This document shows, piece by piece, positions 42,114-54,910 of a DNA stretch of 64,000 bases. Every line of letters starts with the position of its first letter. Within the stretch, counting starts at the first letter, position 1. Both the position numbers and the translations under genes were made by a program. A model generated the notes under the pieces. The model was given only the letters and a program-made list of their open reading frames with translations, did not search any database and was not told the DNA's origin. The stretch covers positions 107,001-171,000 of the forward strand of contig VCJN01000690.1 in NCBI GenBank assembly GCA_006384855.1, read 5' to 3'. The stretch is from Tetraselmis striata (lineage: Eukaryota; Chlorophyta; Chlorodendrophyceae; Chlorodendrales; Chlorodendraceae).

Positions 42114-45100
42114 ATGTCGACTGCGAGCGGAAGCGACGGCAGCGACCCCGTGTTCGGCGACCTGGACGTGGCCGACGTTCGCTGGTTCTGGTCCAAGGCA
42201 GGATATATCCCCGCCGGTGCGACCCGACAACCCGGACGGGAAACTACTCCTCACCCGAATTTCCCGCATGCTGGTGCTTGTCAGCCGGCCATACGCCGCT
42301 CATCAGTAGCCACCACTCACGGGGCCAGTGATAGCTCGCCAATCGTTTCAGAAGAACTGCCCTGAAATCACAGAGTAGTGCGCATTGTGCTGTCGCCTCC
42401 GGCATGCCCCTTCGCGCCCCTCCTGCGATGTCTCTTCAAGGCACTGAAATCAATGACTGGACGATAGGGCCGGAGCTGCCTAGCCGAGGCGAGGTGAACC
42501 GTTTCTCGGACGTGGACTCCGCAGCCCTGGAGCGAGCATACAGGTGCGGTCTGGCGACCGGGTGGTACCAGGTTTCCTTCTCTTGATCAAGAGAGAGTGG
42601 TGTGTGTGTGTGGGGGGGGGGGGGGGGGGGGGGGTGGGGGCGGGGGCTCAGGCGATAATCTGCGGCCGCTGGCTGGCGCAGGGCTCAGCATGAGGAGCTG
42701 GACAGGGCGTGGTGGCAGGAGGTGGCAGAGCTTGCGGCCAAAAAGGAGAAGCGCGGGACCAAGCAGACGGCGGAGCAGGATGACGAGGCGCCCGCCAGTG
42801 GCAACTGCAGCACGCCTCAGCCCGCCTCCGGCAGCTCTTCAGCCCCTCCTGCCGCATCCCCATCAGGAAATTCCGGATCCAAACCGCCAGTTGGTCCGGC
42901 TACCACCTGGCAGGTGCGTGCGCATGCTTCTATATACATGCCACTGCCATTGTTTTTCATACAAGCACACCGGCTGTCACACCGCACGCACTCCATTCAT
43001 CTGCATTGACGCTGCAATCGTCAGTCGTGTGCAAGATGCTAGGACATGGAATCCTGAGGTTGCAGACCTGATTGCGCCTTGGCGCAGTAGTGCCTCAGTC
43101 GCATCTCTTTGCGTGTCACCATCCAATAAGTACCAGCGGCAATGGGACAGCCCCGGCGCACCCCACTGACAGTGTTGGATTGCTCTGCAGCTGGATGACG
43201 AGGACAGCGAGGAGGAATACCGCTGCGTTCTTGTTCGCGGCGGCTATCAAGAAGTGGACCTGCCGACGCGGTGCCTAAAGTTCTGCTACTGGCCCGGTCC
43301 ACGGCATCGGGTGCAGCGAGGCTCGTGGTAAAGTCCCGCAACCCCCTGCCGGCTCACAAGTGACACCGTGCAGGGCAACTTACCAGCGTGCTGCGGCCGC
43401 CTAGCAGCGATGGAGTGAGTGACGGGCTGTTGACTGGCATTGGTTGATGACGGCTGGTGACGCATGCAGGTTTGTGGAGCGCGGAGGCGCTGGGCAGTGG
43501 GCGCCGCTGCGCGAAAACCTAGCGGATCAGCTGGAAGAGGCGTTCCGCAATAAAGTGAGTGCCGCCGCCGCCAATTCCTTCCTGGCACGTGGCCTTTTTC
43601 TTGGGCGGCGCGTCCCTGGTGCCGGGGCTACTTGACTGAATGGCGCCTGCCGCTGGATGGTGCAGATATGGGAGCGGCGCATTGCGCGCATCCGGGACGG
43701 CGATGTGGAGGGTGTGAAGGTGGAGCTGACGGCCCTGGATGGGTCGGGGATGTACGCGCTGATGGCTGCCCAGGACGACATGTACCTGTGTGATAGCAAC
43801 GCAATTGGCAAGATGTGGCGTGGCCTGCGAGGTCCGCTCTCTGGGCAGCTCTCGCAGCTCTAGACAGCCCGGCGTATTTTTGATTTACACATAACCAGCA
43901 CCTGTGCACATGCTTTACACGTACACACGCTCACTGCTATGGTGATAGTGGATGCACACCAGCGCAGAGAGAGGGGGGTCCCTGAGACCTGCTGCTGCTG
44001 CGCGCGCAGGCGTCAGGGTCCCGGGGGACAGGCTGCGCCGCGGCTACCAAAAGGAGTCCTATACAGACAAGCGGGAGGCCAAGCAGCACGAGGCTTGTGC
44101 CCCCCCTCCTGTGCCCCGTTGGCCGCGCGATTGCGTAGTGAGCATGGTGGACGCACCGCAAGGAGGTGTGTTGCAGCAGGGCTCAACACAGAGCGTACTA
44201 TCTCTGAGACGCGCAGGTCTCTCCCTTCAGGAACATGATGCAGCGGCGCATGAGGAGGTGACATCGCTGGTGCTGGCCACGCACGGGATCGGGCAGAACA
44301 TTGAGGGCTCGAACATCGCGCATGACACAGACATCATGCGGGAGCTGGTGGGCTCTATGTATCGGCAGGTGCGGCCGAGGGGATTCAGCTTAGCCGCGCG
44401 TTGCTGCGGGTGATGAGGCCGGGTTGCCGGCGCTGCAATACTTAGCTGCTGTGCACCCTTTGCGTCACGACAGCAAGGAGGGGAACAAGGCGGCCGTGTG
44501 GAAGTGCTTCCGGTGCAATGGCGCAAGAACCTGGCGTTGGATGTGAGTCTCGGACCCCGCATGTGATGAGGGCACGCCTGCCTACCATGTTGCGGTGCAT
44601 GGACATCTTGACAGAGAGAAACTATGGCCGGGCGTGGGGCCCTCCCCTGTCTGCCAGTGCCGCTCAGCTCGTGCAGCTAATGATCGGGCACGGCATGCGA
44701 GAGATTGAGGACTCAGCCTGCGCTGATTGACCAGACTGCTGCTGGCTCCTGTCCAGGTGGACACCCTGGCGGAGAAGATCATGCCCGGAGGCATCAGGTC
44801 CCTGCGCAGCATAATTCACCAGTCTGCGGTACGGCCTCGTAATGTGGAGTGATATTATCGTGGTTAGACAATCGGCCATTAGATTCACAAGTGGCTGATG
44901 GCTGCTCTCCCTCTCCATTATTGCACTAACGCCGATTCCGCCTGCTCCCCTGCCTTTCATTCACGCCAGGTGGAGGTGCTCCTGTATCTCACTCCGCTCC
45001 ACCATCGCGACATGACCACCTCCATGTCCAACAACCTAAATGACGTCTACCTCCGCTTCATCCGCCGCAACCCAAACTTCCAAGTGGGCGCACCCCGCAG

Positions 45101-48100
45101 CCCGCCCACCGGCGTGCTGCCTTGATGTGCACCTCGCCAGCCACCCTGACATGCGCAAGCGGGGCTGATGCTGTCACCGGGTTGTGTGGCAGGGCAATGT
45201 CAACATCGTCGCGCACAGTCTCGGTAGCGTCCTTTGCTACGACATCCTGAGCCACCAGCCGTCGCTGTACCGGTTCCTCTCCAGCGTGAACAAGCAGATG
45301 GCCGCACCCGACACACCAGAGGCGCCTGCCGTGGAGGGTGAAAGCACATCCGCGGGAGGCAAGTTCTGACGCAATGTGATTGACAGCAACGCACATCTCT
45401 CCCTAGCTCTTACCTCCCAACACTCCGCACACGCCTGGACATGACACCCGCGTCCGCCCTTGCGGCAAATGTATGCATCCGCAGAGGACAACAGATTCAT
45501 TGGCTCAGGTGGCCGCCTCTCCATCGGGTCGTCCCAGCCGGGAGCCAGCAGCCTGACGGACAAACGAATGCTGCTGGATGCCTTGGAGCAAGAAGTCCTC
45601 GCGCTCAAGTTGGAGCTGGCGGCCGAGAATGGCAACGCTCACTCGCGTGGGGCACCCTAGCTCACGACATCGTTCAGCATTCTGCCCTCCTATGCATGCC
45701 AGCTGCTTGGACGCTATCCCGTCAGACAGGAATATGGCCACGTGGCCCCGATGGCCACTATCCCAAAGCCTCCCCTTCTCAAGCTTCCTCACTGAGTGCC
45801 TGCTTCGCCATGCTCCCCCCCCCCCCGCCCCCCCCCCCCCCCCCCCCCCCACCTGTTGTAGCCGCCCGCAGGCTGCGCGAATCGCCCTCTGCGGTGTACG
45901 TGGGCGCCATGGATGCGCGCAGCGGCAATGGCGACGGCACCGCCCACGCGGCGGACAAAGACATCCAGCTGCGGTACCCGGCGCTGAGCTTTGCGGTCGA
46001 CAAGTGCATCCTGCTGGGCTCACCGCTCGGCCTATTCCTCGCGCTGCGCGGAGTTGATCCCTCCAAGGTGGGGCTGGTCCATGCATGATCCGCGCGCGAT
46101 CAGCTGCGGCGCCCCACACTCTTTCATGAGGATCCGCTGTGCACCAGAACAATTGTCCATGCCGTGGCGTTGGCAGGCGGTAGATCACAGAGATGCGTGA
46201 TGTGCCGGCCGCAGGGGCGCTCGCTGGGCTCCGCCGCCGCGAAGGAGGTCATGCCGTTTGCGGGTGGCTTTGGCGATGCCTTGCCGGCATGCAGGCGGCT
46301 GTACAACATCTACCATCCCTTTGACCCCTGCGCCTATAGGTGCGCCGGACGCCGTGCACATGCCGTGCAGGTGCTGGAGGGCACCAGGGATGCATGAGGT
46401 CGGGGAATGGCGTGTCTCGATGGGCTCTGACACCCTGTGACGGCCACGGGCTGCCATCCCCTGCCATGTAGGCTGGAGCCGCTGACAGTGGAGGGGGCTG
46501 AGAGCCGGCGGCCGGTCTACATCCCGTACCGCGGCGGCAAGCGCATCCACATCGGCACGCAGGAGCTGATGGAGGACATGGGGCACCAGGTGCAGCAGGC
46601 GCAGGCCAACATGCTGTCCACGTTGGTCAACATGAAAGGTGACCGACATTACACGCTGCCTCCCCCCCTCCCCTCCCCCCAAATACCTATGGCGCTCTGG
46701 CAGATGTAATGCAGGGTGCTGAATGGCGCTGTCCATTCACGCATGCATGCACTGACAATGACCTCTTTCAGTGGAATGGGCTACCAGTATCTGTTTTGCG
46801 GCACCGCGTCAATGTTTCCGTGTTGCATTTGTTGTGTATTCTGACATACTTTGACTGCTTTGAAACATAAGCCTCTCTTCTCGGAAGGGGGGGGGGGGGG
46901 GGTGGGGGAATAACGATCAGTAGCATAGTGTCGACGGGTATAGACGTGCCTATAGAAACATTGGCCTTATGTCCGCTATAGTTTGTCCTCGTGGCTTTTG
47001 CAGGCCTCTCGCAGGCAGGGTGCTTGTTGGTTGTCAAGATGATAGGTGGCCGACATTACACGCAGCACACACACACACACACTGGGGTGCTGAATGGCGC
47101 TGTCCATTCACGCATGCATGCACTGACAATGACCTCTTTCAGTGGAATGGGCTACCAGTATCTGTTTTGCGGCACCGCGTCAATGTTTCCGTGTTGCATT
47201 TGTTGTGTATTCTGACATACTTCGACTGCTTTGAAACATAAGTCTCTCTTCTCGGAAGGGGGGGGGGGGGGGGGGGGTGGGGGAATAACGATCAGTAGCA
47301 TAGTGTCGACGGGTATAGACGTGCCTATAGAAACATTCGCCTTAGGTCTGCTGTAGTTTGTCCTCGTGGCTTTTGCAGGCCTCTCGCAGGCAGGGTGCTT
47401 GTTGGTCGTCAAGATGATGGGTGGCCGACATTCCACGCAGCACACACACATGGCGCTCTGGCATACGTAATGTGGCACTAGGGTGCTGACGGGTGCCGTC
47501 AATTCACGCATGCATGCACTGACAATGATCTGTTTCAGTGGAATGGGCTACTGGTATCTATTTTGCGGCACCGCATCAATGTTTCCGTGTTACATTTGTT
47601 GTGTATTCTGACATACATCGACTGCTTTAAAACATAAGTTCCTCTACCCGGAAGGGGGGGTGTAAATAACGATCAGTAGCCGAGTGTTTCCCGGTATAGC
47701 CGTGCCTTAGAAACAGTTACTGTAAGTCCGCTGTAGGTTTGTCTGCGTGGCTTTTGCAGGCCTCTCGCAGGCAGGGTGGTGGTGGTGGTTGTTGTTGTTG
47801 GATGTCAAGTGGTTGCTGAGGCCATTGTCATGCCATTGGCTGTTGGCGGCTTATGCGCCATGCGGTGCATCACACCCTACTCAGCGTGCCAGCTGAGACG
47901 TGTGTGTGCTACAGTGAACACCTCCAAGGCTCTGTCCGCCATGCGGGGGCGGAAAGACACGGAGGCCCCAGCACCTGCAGAGGACGCGCCCACGATGGCC
48001 TCCAACACGGCAGAGGAGGCGTACAACCCCATCTGGCGCCTCACGGACGGCCAGGAGTGCAAGGAGAAGCGCGGCCGGGGGGCGGCGGGGCGCCTGGACT

Positions 48101-48756
48101 TTGTGCTGCAGGACGCGCCCACGGAGAACCAGTACCTGTCGGCCATCATGGCGCACTTTTCGTACTGGAGCTGCCCTGACACGGCGATGTTCATCGCCCG
48201 CGCAGTGTCCGCCGCGGATGTGATCGAGGGGCAGGTCGTGTCCAAGGTACTGATACTCCTTGTTTCGAAAACAGATCCTCGATCCCCAAGAACACCCGCA
48301 TGACCGCAGTGTCCTTTCCACGTGCCGGTGCACGATCGGATAAGCAGTGTGATGCATAGGTAGCTAGCCAGTAATGTGTAGCAGACGGCCACGTGGCAAT
48401 GTGTCCGCCATCAGGCGAGCAAAAGAAGGGCAATTGTGAACCCCGGGGGGAGAATTACTTAGCCCGGACCGAAAGTGAGCAAGGGGCATCGTCTGCTCTG
48501 CTTGCCTGACTTTGCAGCCGCACACACCCGCATGCAGGCTGAGAAGCAGGCGGCATTGGAGGAAGAGTCGCCCTTTGCGGAAACAGCCCAAGGCACACCG
48601 GAAGAAGGCGTGCCACAGCCAGAGCAACTGCCTGTGTCTGTGGAGGCTGTCCTGGACAGCGACGGAAACGGCCAGCCCCAGGATGTAGACATGGCGACGG
48701 ACGAGGAGATGGCAGCCTACCAGGAGCAGCATGGCCAACGGTTAGCGTTTGCCTGA
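42114..48756 (+). CDS. DDHD-domain phospholipase A1 (SGR2-like), about 17 exons, about 940 aa
   Basis: Family members hydrolyse phosphatidic acid and related lipids at endomembranes; plant SGR2 is vacuolar. Exons: 42114-42216, 42441-42543, 42682-42913, 43191-43327, 43470-43554, 43666-43831, 44010-44368, 44474-44542, 44757-44828, 44970-45083, 45193-45337, 45485-45646, 45862-46067, 46215-46339, 46472-46638, 47915-48246, about 48518-48756. Key segments: LVLATHGIGQN, RVEVLPVQWRKNL, the nucleophile region IVAHSLGSVLCYDIL (Ser in an A-H-S-L-G box) and the DDHD domain with DKCILLGSPLGLFLALRG, IYHPFDPCAYR, LDFVLQD and AHFSYWSCPD carrying the D, D, H, D residues. The acidic C-terminus ends in TGA. Phases agree except the last junction, which I could not reconcile. 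Exon 7 may contain an unrecognised intron. The second exon acceptor is provisional. Confidence 0.88.
42600..42640. repeat. (GT)n followed by G23 in a DDHD intron
   Basis: Short TG repeat, then 23 uninterrupted G (42612-42634), inside intron 2 of the DDHD gene. Confidence 0.85.
45815..45850. repeat. Poly(C) tract in a DDHD intron
   Basis: C12, one G, C23, ending about 10 bases before the acceptor of exon 13, where it may serve as the polypyrimidine tract. Confidence 0.8.
46620..47800. repeat. Three tandem copies of a 370-400 bp unit in a DDHD intron
   Basis: Units begin near 46720, 47088 and 47486 with (C)TGAATGGCGCTGTCCATTCACG or variants. They share CAATGACCTCTTTCAGTGGAATG, a G tract (46887, 47260; short in the third unit) and TTTTGCAGGCCTCTCGCAGGCAGGGTG. 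Copies 1 and 2 are close to identical; copy 3 is more diverged. The intron is 1.3 kb, against 60-350 bases for the others. Confidence 0.85.
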
Positions 48757-50081
48757 TAACGCGCGCGTAGACGATCTTTCTTGTAGAAGATTTGTATTAC
48801 AGCATGGGCAGGTAGTGCGTCATTGGCATACGTATCCCCGGGATCCACATGAGGCAAAGGAGTTTCGTAGTTTTCATATGCAGATAGATGTACAGTTGGT
48901 AGATAGTGTGTGCTAGGTGCCCTGACAGTAGTAGGATGCCAAGTAGGGGCAATGTAACGCATACCCAGCATGCTGCTTGCGAGCTATAGGGAGGTCTACT
49001 CCGTCAGTACTCCGCCAGTCTGCGGATTGAACAGCATGGGGGGTTTCACATGAATCCATTATTAACTGCATGCTCAACAGTGGGACAGTCTGAGGTGTTG
49101 ATGGTTGGGACCGCAAGTTTGTGCATCCTAGTTTCATTGCCATATGCTATACAGCTAGGGTTGCACATGTGGCGTGCATTTATTTGAATGTATGGTTGGA
49201 ATTTTCATTTGAGGCTTTGCTACTAATAGTTATACACACACACACATGTAATATATATGTATAGCATGCATGGTGAGACCGAAATATAACGCTCTGAGTA
49301 GTGATGTATATTACATAATTATCTATGATGATGTCTGCTACACCCAAATAACCAACTCCTGCATATATTATCATATAACATTATGTTGGCATGCTAGTTG
49401 CCGAGGCAATGCTACGCGGCGGCTGATTTTGGACGGCGGCACTTGGCAACGCGCAACATGATGATTTTGCCTGCTGGCGTAGGATCGCGTCCAGTAGGCA
49501 ATCTGTATAGGTGCGTTCTTGCCCGCAGAAGATCGGCTATTAACAGCAGGTCGGCTGCTCCGGAACCAGTCGGCGGGGCTCTAGAAGCACGCCACACTCC
49601 TAGTAAAGCCAAATGACACTGCAGCGCATCGATGCTCCGTAACTTATGTGCGATGAGTGGTGCTTTTGCTGGGCTGCTGTTGGAAGCTCAAGGTAACTAT
49701 GATTACATCAGCGCACCGCCGTGCTCCATACATCGGCAAACCTATTTGACATGTTAGTTGCTAATCCTTTAAATTGGGGACGGCGACGATGATGCTGGCG
49801 AATGATAACGACTTGGTGATGCACCAAATGGGCATCACCGTATCATAAAAGCGGGTGCATACAACGGCATCTCTACACATTGAAGCTATCAAACCAAAAG
49901 TTGCACAGCAGCAGGATAGCATGTCCCAGCCCTGATGGCCGGGTGCCGTTGTCGGTATGGGTGGGGTACATGTTTCGGGCATGCAATGAGCATTGTTGCA
50001 TAACTGCCATGATCTCGCATGTATTTAAATGACAACGAGTACAGTTGAAGGTTGCTGTTGGCATACCTCTATGGCACGAAC
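48757..50081. other. Convergent intergenic region between DDHD and TTL genes
   Basis: Holds the 3' ends of both genes. AT-rich around 49180-49390, with (CA)n and TATATGTATA stretches. No gene recognised. Confidence 0.4.
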
Positions 50082-53000
50082 TTATTTCTGCCCGGATCTG
50101 AAAATTTCTACAAATGACGCAACCTCTCTGGCGCCATCACAACCAGAAGGTGTCGCATGCCCTGTGTCGCCGCCGCGCTGCATGAGCGCGCTTTCCAGCT
50201 CATCAGGCACATCCGCATGCGAGCAGCTCTCCGGGCGTGCATTGCCGTGCGGATTACTCGACAGGGACGCGCAGATGGTCCTCTGCAGGTGAAGCAGCGG
50301 GATGGCAGCTCGCAGGACGTCCTCCACCAGGGGCGCCTCTAGCAGGCCATGCGCAGCGCCATCATGGGAAGCTTCATGCGGTCCGGCACCTCCCGTGTGC
50401 GGTGCCGCTGGCGACTCCGCCTCGGTCATCGCGGTCTCGCAGCCAAGCAGCCACGCCACCCCGTCCGCAGCGACCGCAAAGCGCAGACTGAACAGCTCGA
50501 AGCAGTTCTCTGTTGGCAGGAACCCGGAGAGCTGCGGGTTGCCGCACGCGGACGAGAGCACGCATTCCGCCGCTTGCGCCACGCTCTGCCAGATGGATTG
50601 CTCGAGCGGATGGCGCGCGGGCGGGTCTGGCGTCTCCGCCAGGCATGCGCCCAGAGCCATTGGCAGCGGGGTCATCTGGCGCTCCCCGCTGCGGCCGGCG
50701 GGTGGGATGGCGTGCAGCTGGCGGTGCAGCAGTCCCACGCACACGCCCGCCACCAGGAGGTGCGCGCGTACCAGCAGCGGCGCTCCTCGACATCTCAGCG
50801 GCAACGGCACGGCGCGCTGCAGCAGCCATGTTCCACTGCGGTCTACTCCAGCTGCGGAGCACCCAAATGCCCTCTCCAGAGCGCTCTCCCATGAGACGGG
50901 CTCGCGGGGCCGGTCGTCACCCCCGTCGCGAGGTACTGCGGCGTGGATCCAGCAGGGGGAGCTCGCCGGGCGGCAGTGCCAGCGGTCCTCCGCGCGCGGC
51001 GCACCCGGAGAGCCCCGCAGCGCCTCATGCACGCGGGCCTCCCAGTCCTCCCTGCTCGTCCCGGGCTTGACCGACAGCGTGAGCGGCATGGGGTGCCGGC
51101 TGCCGTTCCACAGTGCCTCGCCGGCGGCGGCATTGGCCAGATGCGCGCTGATGGTGATGTAGAGCCGCGCCACCATGGCGCGGGAGGCGAGCACCTTGCG
51201 CGAGTAGAAGCAGCTGGCGGCGAGCGACTTGTCCATGACGCGCTCCCACCGGATTTCCTGTTGAGCGAGGCGCCGGGTGCGAGAGACAGCATGTCAGCGC
51301 GAGCCGCTCGTATGAAGCCAGGCGTAAAGACCGTATACCTGCGAGATGACGTACTTTATGTTGACAGGCCACCGATTTAGCACGCATGGAAGGTGCAGTC
51401 TTGCATGGGGTGCATGAGCGGTTGTGGGGCCATGGGCCGGTGAAGCGGGGCAGGGGGAGGGGAAGCGGGGATAGGAAGGGGGGTCTGCACCTTGTGCGCC
51501 GCCCATTGCAGCTGGGCCAGCGGCTGGCGCGCATCGTCCGTGACGCTCCATCCAAGCGCACCCTGCAGCGCGGCACATGCGGCACTAGCGCCGAGTGCTG
51601 ATGGTGACACTGCCGCCAGCGGACATTCCGGGAGGCCATCACCAGAGCCGGGGTCCACTTTGCTGCGGGCCTGCATCGGAGCGGCACCGCAGCGTGTTGG
51701 CGAATTGAAAGGCAGAAGCTCGCTGGCCACGGATGCGCAACGGCGAGAAGCGCAGGCAGGGCGCCGCCAAACAGCGCCACTCGCCTCACCTGCCTGGGCT
51801 GTGCCGACAGCAGCCCGAGCCGCAGGAGCAGCCGGCGGACAATTCCCCGGCCGGAGGAGGCCTTGAAACGAGGAGGCAGCTCCAGCACCCTGCAGAGGCG
51901 GGGCGACCCTCTGCCGCGCTCCATCAAGTTGCAACCTGCAGGCAACATACGAACGCCTTAGAAAGTGCAGGTACCTGCATGGAAACTGTGACTGCTGTCA
52001 CTGCCATCCATTGCAGAGCGGCACCGGATGGGCCACGCCACAAGTTGCAGCCCAATGGATTGCAGCCCTACGCACGCATCACCTGCTGGCGATGCGCTAG
52101 ATGTCTCCGCCAGCATGCGGTGAGCCATTCCGAGTCCCACGTCCAACACATCGGCCAGCAGCTCCGCCGCCTGAGGTCGCAGGTGCTCGCCGAAAATGGA
52201 CAGTGACGGGTCGGAGTTCACCTAGTGACAGGTAGAAGAGCGCCGAGCAAACTTGCCCATATCAGCAGCATGTCAACTCAAAGACTGCTTGGATGTGCAC
52301 GCATGTGCAGGCCGTCTGCTTGGCATCATATAGGTCAAGGCGATACCCCCAGGCAATCTAACCATTCAATCTGGGTCGTGGCCAGTTACCGCACCTCCAG
52401 GACATGGAGCCTGAGCTGGCTGTCGACCAAGAAGTCAATGCCTGCAGGACAAATGCCGGTGCAACTCAGCGGTTGGGCTTGTTAGAGTATTCTCCCACAG
52501 CAATCATTTCCCGATGCAGGTCGTCCCTGATGCCTCGGCCAGGTGCCTTCATGCAGCCGTCATGAAAGCGGGCATACCAAACAGTTGGAAGCAATTGGCG
52601 AGCGGGAAGAATCCCAGCGGCGCCTGAGCTGCTGATAAGAATATCGTCGCCACCGCTTCATGGATGGAAGCTTCCAGTCGCTGCATTCAGCCAGTCGCGC
52701 GGGGACACATGCAGACACAAAAACATTGAGCTGCTGCATGCTAATGTCCTTCGCGACGTAATCAGTGTGGGTGGGCAACTCCAATTATCAGCATGCTCGG
52801 TGTTGCTACCTCAAGAAGCTCTTCCGCAGCAAGTGGTAGCGCCTCTCCGCCCGCGTCACCCCTCAGCCCGCTAGTACATCCTTGCTTACTCCAGATCTCA
52901 GCAGCCTACAGCAACCAATCGGCAACACGTTGCAGCCGAATGGTATGAGCAGATGCGGTTGTGAATGTATCGCGTGCTGATGCCTGCGTACTCTAGATAG

Positions 53001-54910
53001 TGCTGGCAGCAGGGACCGCAAGCCAGCTACTACTTGTATATTATACATGAGCTCCTTGGGGTGCAACAGACACAGGTCCCAACCCACACATCTGCCCCCT
53101 CCCCCTCTCTCCCCTCCACACACACGCGCGCATGGTTTTCAAAACTACGCATGATGGAGCTCGTTGGCCGGACGTCAACCATATACGCCACACCTGTGCT
53201 AGTGTGACGCTGCCGTTGGCCGTCCCTCCGCCTGCCTTTTGCTGGTACACATTTGTTGCGTGAATGAGCAAATTGGTTAAGGAGTCTGCGTCCATCGGGG
53301 CATGGGGCCATGCGTCAGAGCCACGAACTGACGCAAGAGCCCATCATACCAAATGAAAGGGCGCAGCAAAGTGTGGTGCATACCCCCGTCGGTGGTGAAC
53401 GGCAGAGAAGCTGGCAACACCAAGGAGTGGCGATGCACCGCCACTTCCGAGTCGCCGATAGCAACTGCGTGCACCCGCAAGTGGCACTTCCTGCCGTCTG
53501 AGCGTGTGACAGATGCAAGAGAGAAGCAGCAGTTAATTGAAAGCAAATCGATACCACGGCCGCCTGGGTGCTCGGCGATGGCGGTGCACCGCTACGCCTA
53601 GTATGGCCTACAATGTCTCGTCTACCCATGTGACCTTCCATCTTGTGGTACACCGCATGACTTCCCGGCGGCAGGAAGCACGCCATTAGATTACATGGGG
53701 AGGGTGCACGTACCCAGCAGGAGCAGATCTTTGACATACTGCTGCAGCAGCCAGCAGCCGCGCTTGGCCTGAAGGATTGCCTCCACCTGGGGGCAGGGAC
53801 AGATGGCCGCGGCTGAGTTGTCAAAGGTGATTCAGGTGAGGTCCGAAGAGCATTCCATATCCAGCGGGCGTGAGGCCACTGCAGCTCTATGGCGGGACGA
53901 AAAGGACCCACCTGCTGCACCCCAGCAACTCCGCCATGGATAATGAAGAGGTTCTCTCCGCGATTGGAGTCGCTTTCCTGAAGGGTCATTGCAACATGCC
54001 GCGATTTGATGTGAGCATCTGGCCAGCACAAGGAGGCTCCATCTAGTCCGATTCGATGCAAGCACAGCCAACAACAGAGCCCTTGGCCTCGCGTGCAGTG
54101 CACCTTTAAGACCCACAGCTCGGCATCATGCGCAAAGTCAGTCAACAATGTGCTGACCCGCTCCCGCCTGCCAGGCAGTCAGAAAGCGAAATGCATTCAG
54201 CCACGTAAGCGGGAGGCAGTGCGCATCCATGCACATCACATAGAATTCCCTGGGGCACTAGTGCGGACAAAGTCGGTGGCCACATGCTTTGCTGTGTTCC
54301 CGCGGGACTACATGTCCATATGCAGCATGCAGGAGGAGCCGGGGGGGGGGGGGGGGGGGGAGGGGAGGCGGGCATGATAGGGAGGTGCACATGACTCACC
54401 AGTTGGCCTTGCAGCCTCTCAAGCCACAGCCCAGTTCTCCATCATCAGACTCCGAGTCCGAATCATCCAAATCGATAACGAGTGACAGGGGTGTCAAGCA
54501 AGATGTGCCCCCCTCCGCCTGCTGCGCGTTATGCTTCTGCAGGCACTGGACCAGCTCCGTCTTGCGACACAGTGCCGAAAACACCGGGTGGCAACCGCCT
54601 ATGCATGACCTGCCCAGACGTGTGCATTGCCCCTTTCAAGTGCCATGGCGCCACCTGATGGAATATTCACGATGAAACTCTCTATCTGCCAGTCCTTGCA
54701 TTGGGAACATGGTTTGTTCGCTGTAGGCGGGACGAGGGCGGTCTGTACCCTTCCAAAATGCGGTGCCACAGTAGGTCCCGCGCCTTGCCCCACTGCAGGT
54801 GCACGCTGTCCGCTTCCGCTTCCGCGTCCGTCTCAACCACTTCACATATTCCGCGCTGATGCAGCGCGGAATCACACAACACGGATGGGCAGTATCCCTG
54901 CAAGTTTCAG
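50082..54910 (-). CDS. Protein with two tandem tubulin-tyrosine-ligase-like domains
   Basis: Exons with agreeing phases (minus strand): 54598-54400, 54152-54104, 53977-53912, 53786-53714, 53497-53384, 53285-53194, then 52680-52578, 52441-52395, 52221-52083, 51935-51790, 51670-51491, 51257-50082. An N-terminal exon around 54900-54749 (LHLQWGKA-like) and one near 52855-52803 are likely but unplaced. Domain 1: ALCRKTEL, ELWVLK, SNRGENLFIIHGG, WLLQQYV, DGRKCHLRVHAVA, LTNLLIHATN, NCFQLFG, GIDFLVD and LHVLEVNSDPSL, matching the ATP-grasp TTL core. Domain 2 repeats the order more loosely: LQWAAHK, SCFYSRKVLAS, GTWLLQRAVPLPL, LLVRAHLLVAG, NCFELFSLRFAV and WLLGCE where LEVN is expected. TTL proteins ligate amino acids to tubulin tails; domain 2 may be non-catalytic. 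The exon joining the domains (51935-51790) is in phase with both sides, supporting one gene. Confidence 0.72.
54341..54360. repeat. Poly(G) tract in a TTL intron
   Basis: 20 G on the plus strand, in the intron between the 54598-54400 and 54152-54104 exons. Confidence 0.8.

Noticed and set aside
45505..46188. 227-codon minus-strand frame
   Set aside because: Antisense to DDHD phospholipase exons 12-14 and crosses a C tract.
47700..48250. Start of a separate gene at the GTG run near 47776
   Set aside because: The frame is explained as DDHD exon 16 entered through the acceptor at 47913-47914; upstream codons are intronic (GTG)n/(GTT)n.
50302..51162. 286-codon plus-strand Ser/Arg-rich frame
   Set aside because: Antisense to the last exon of the TTL gene, whose minus-strand frame carries TTL motifs.
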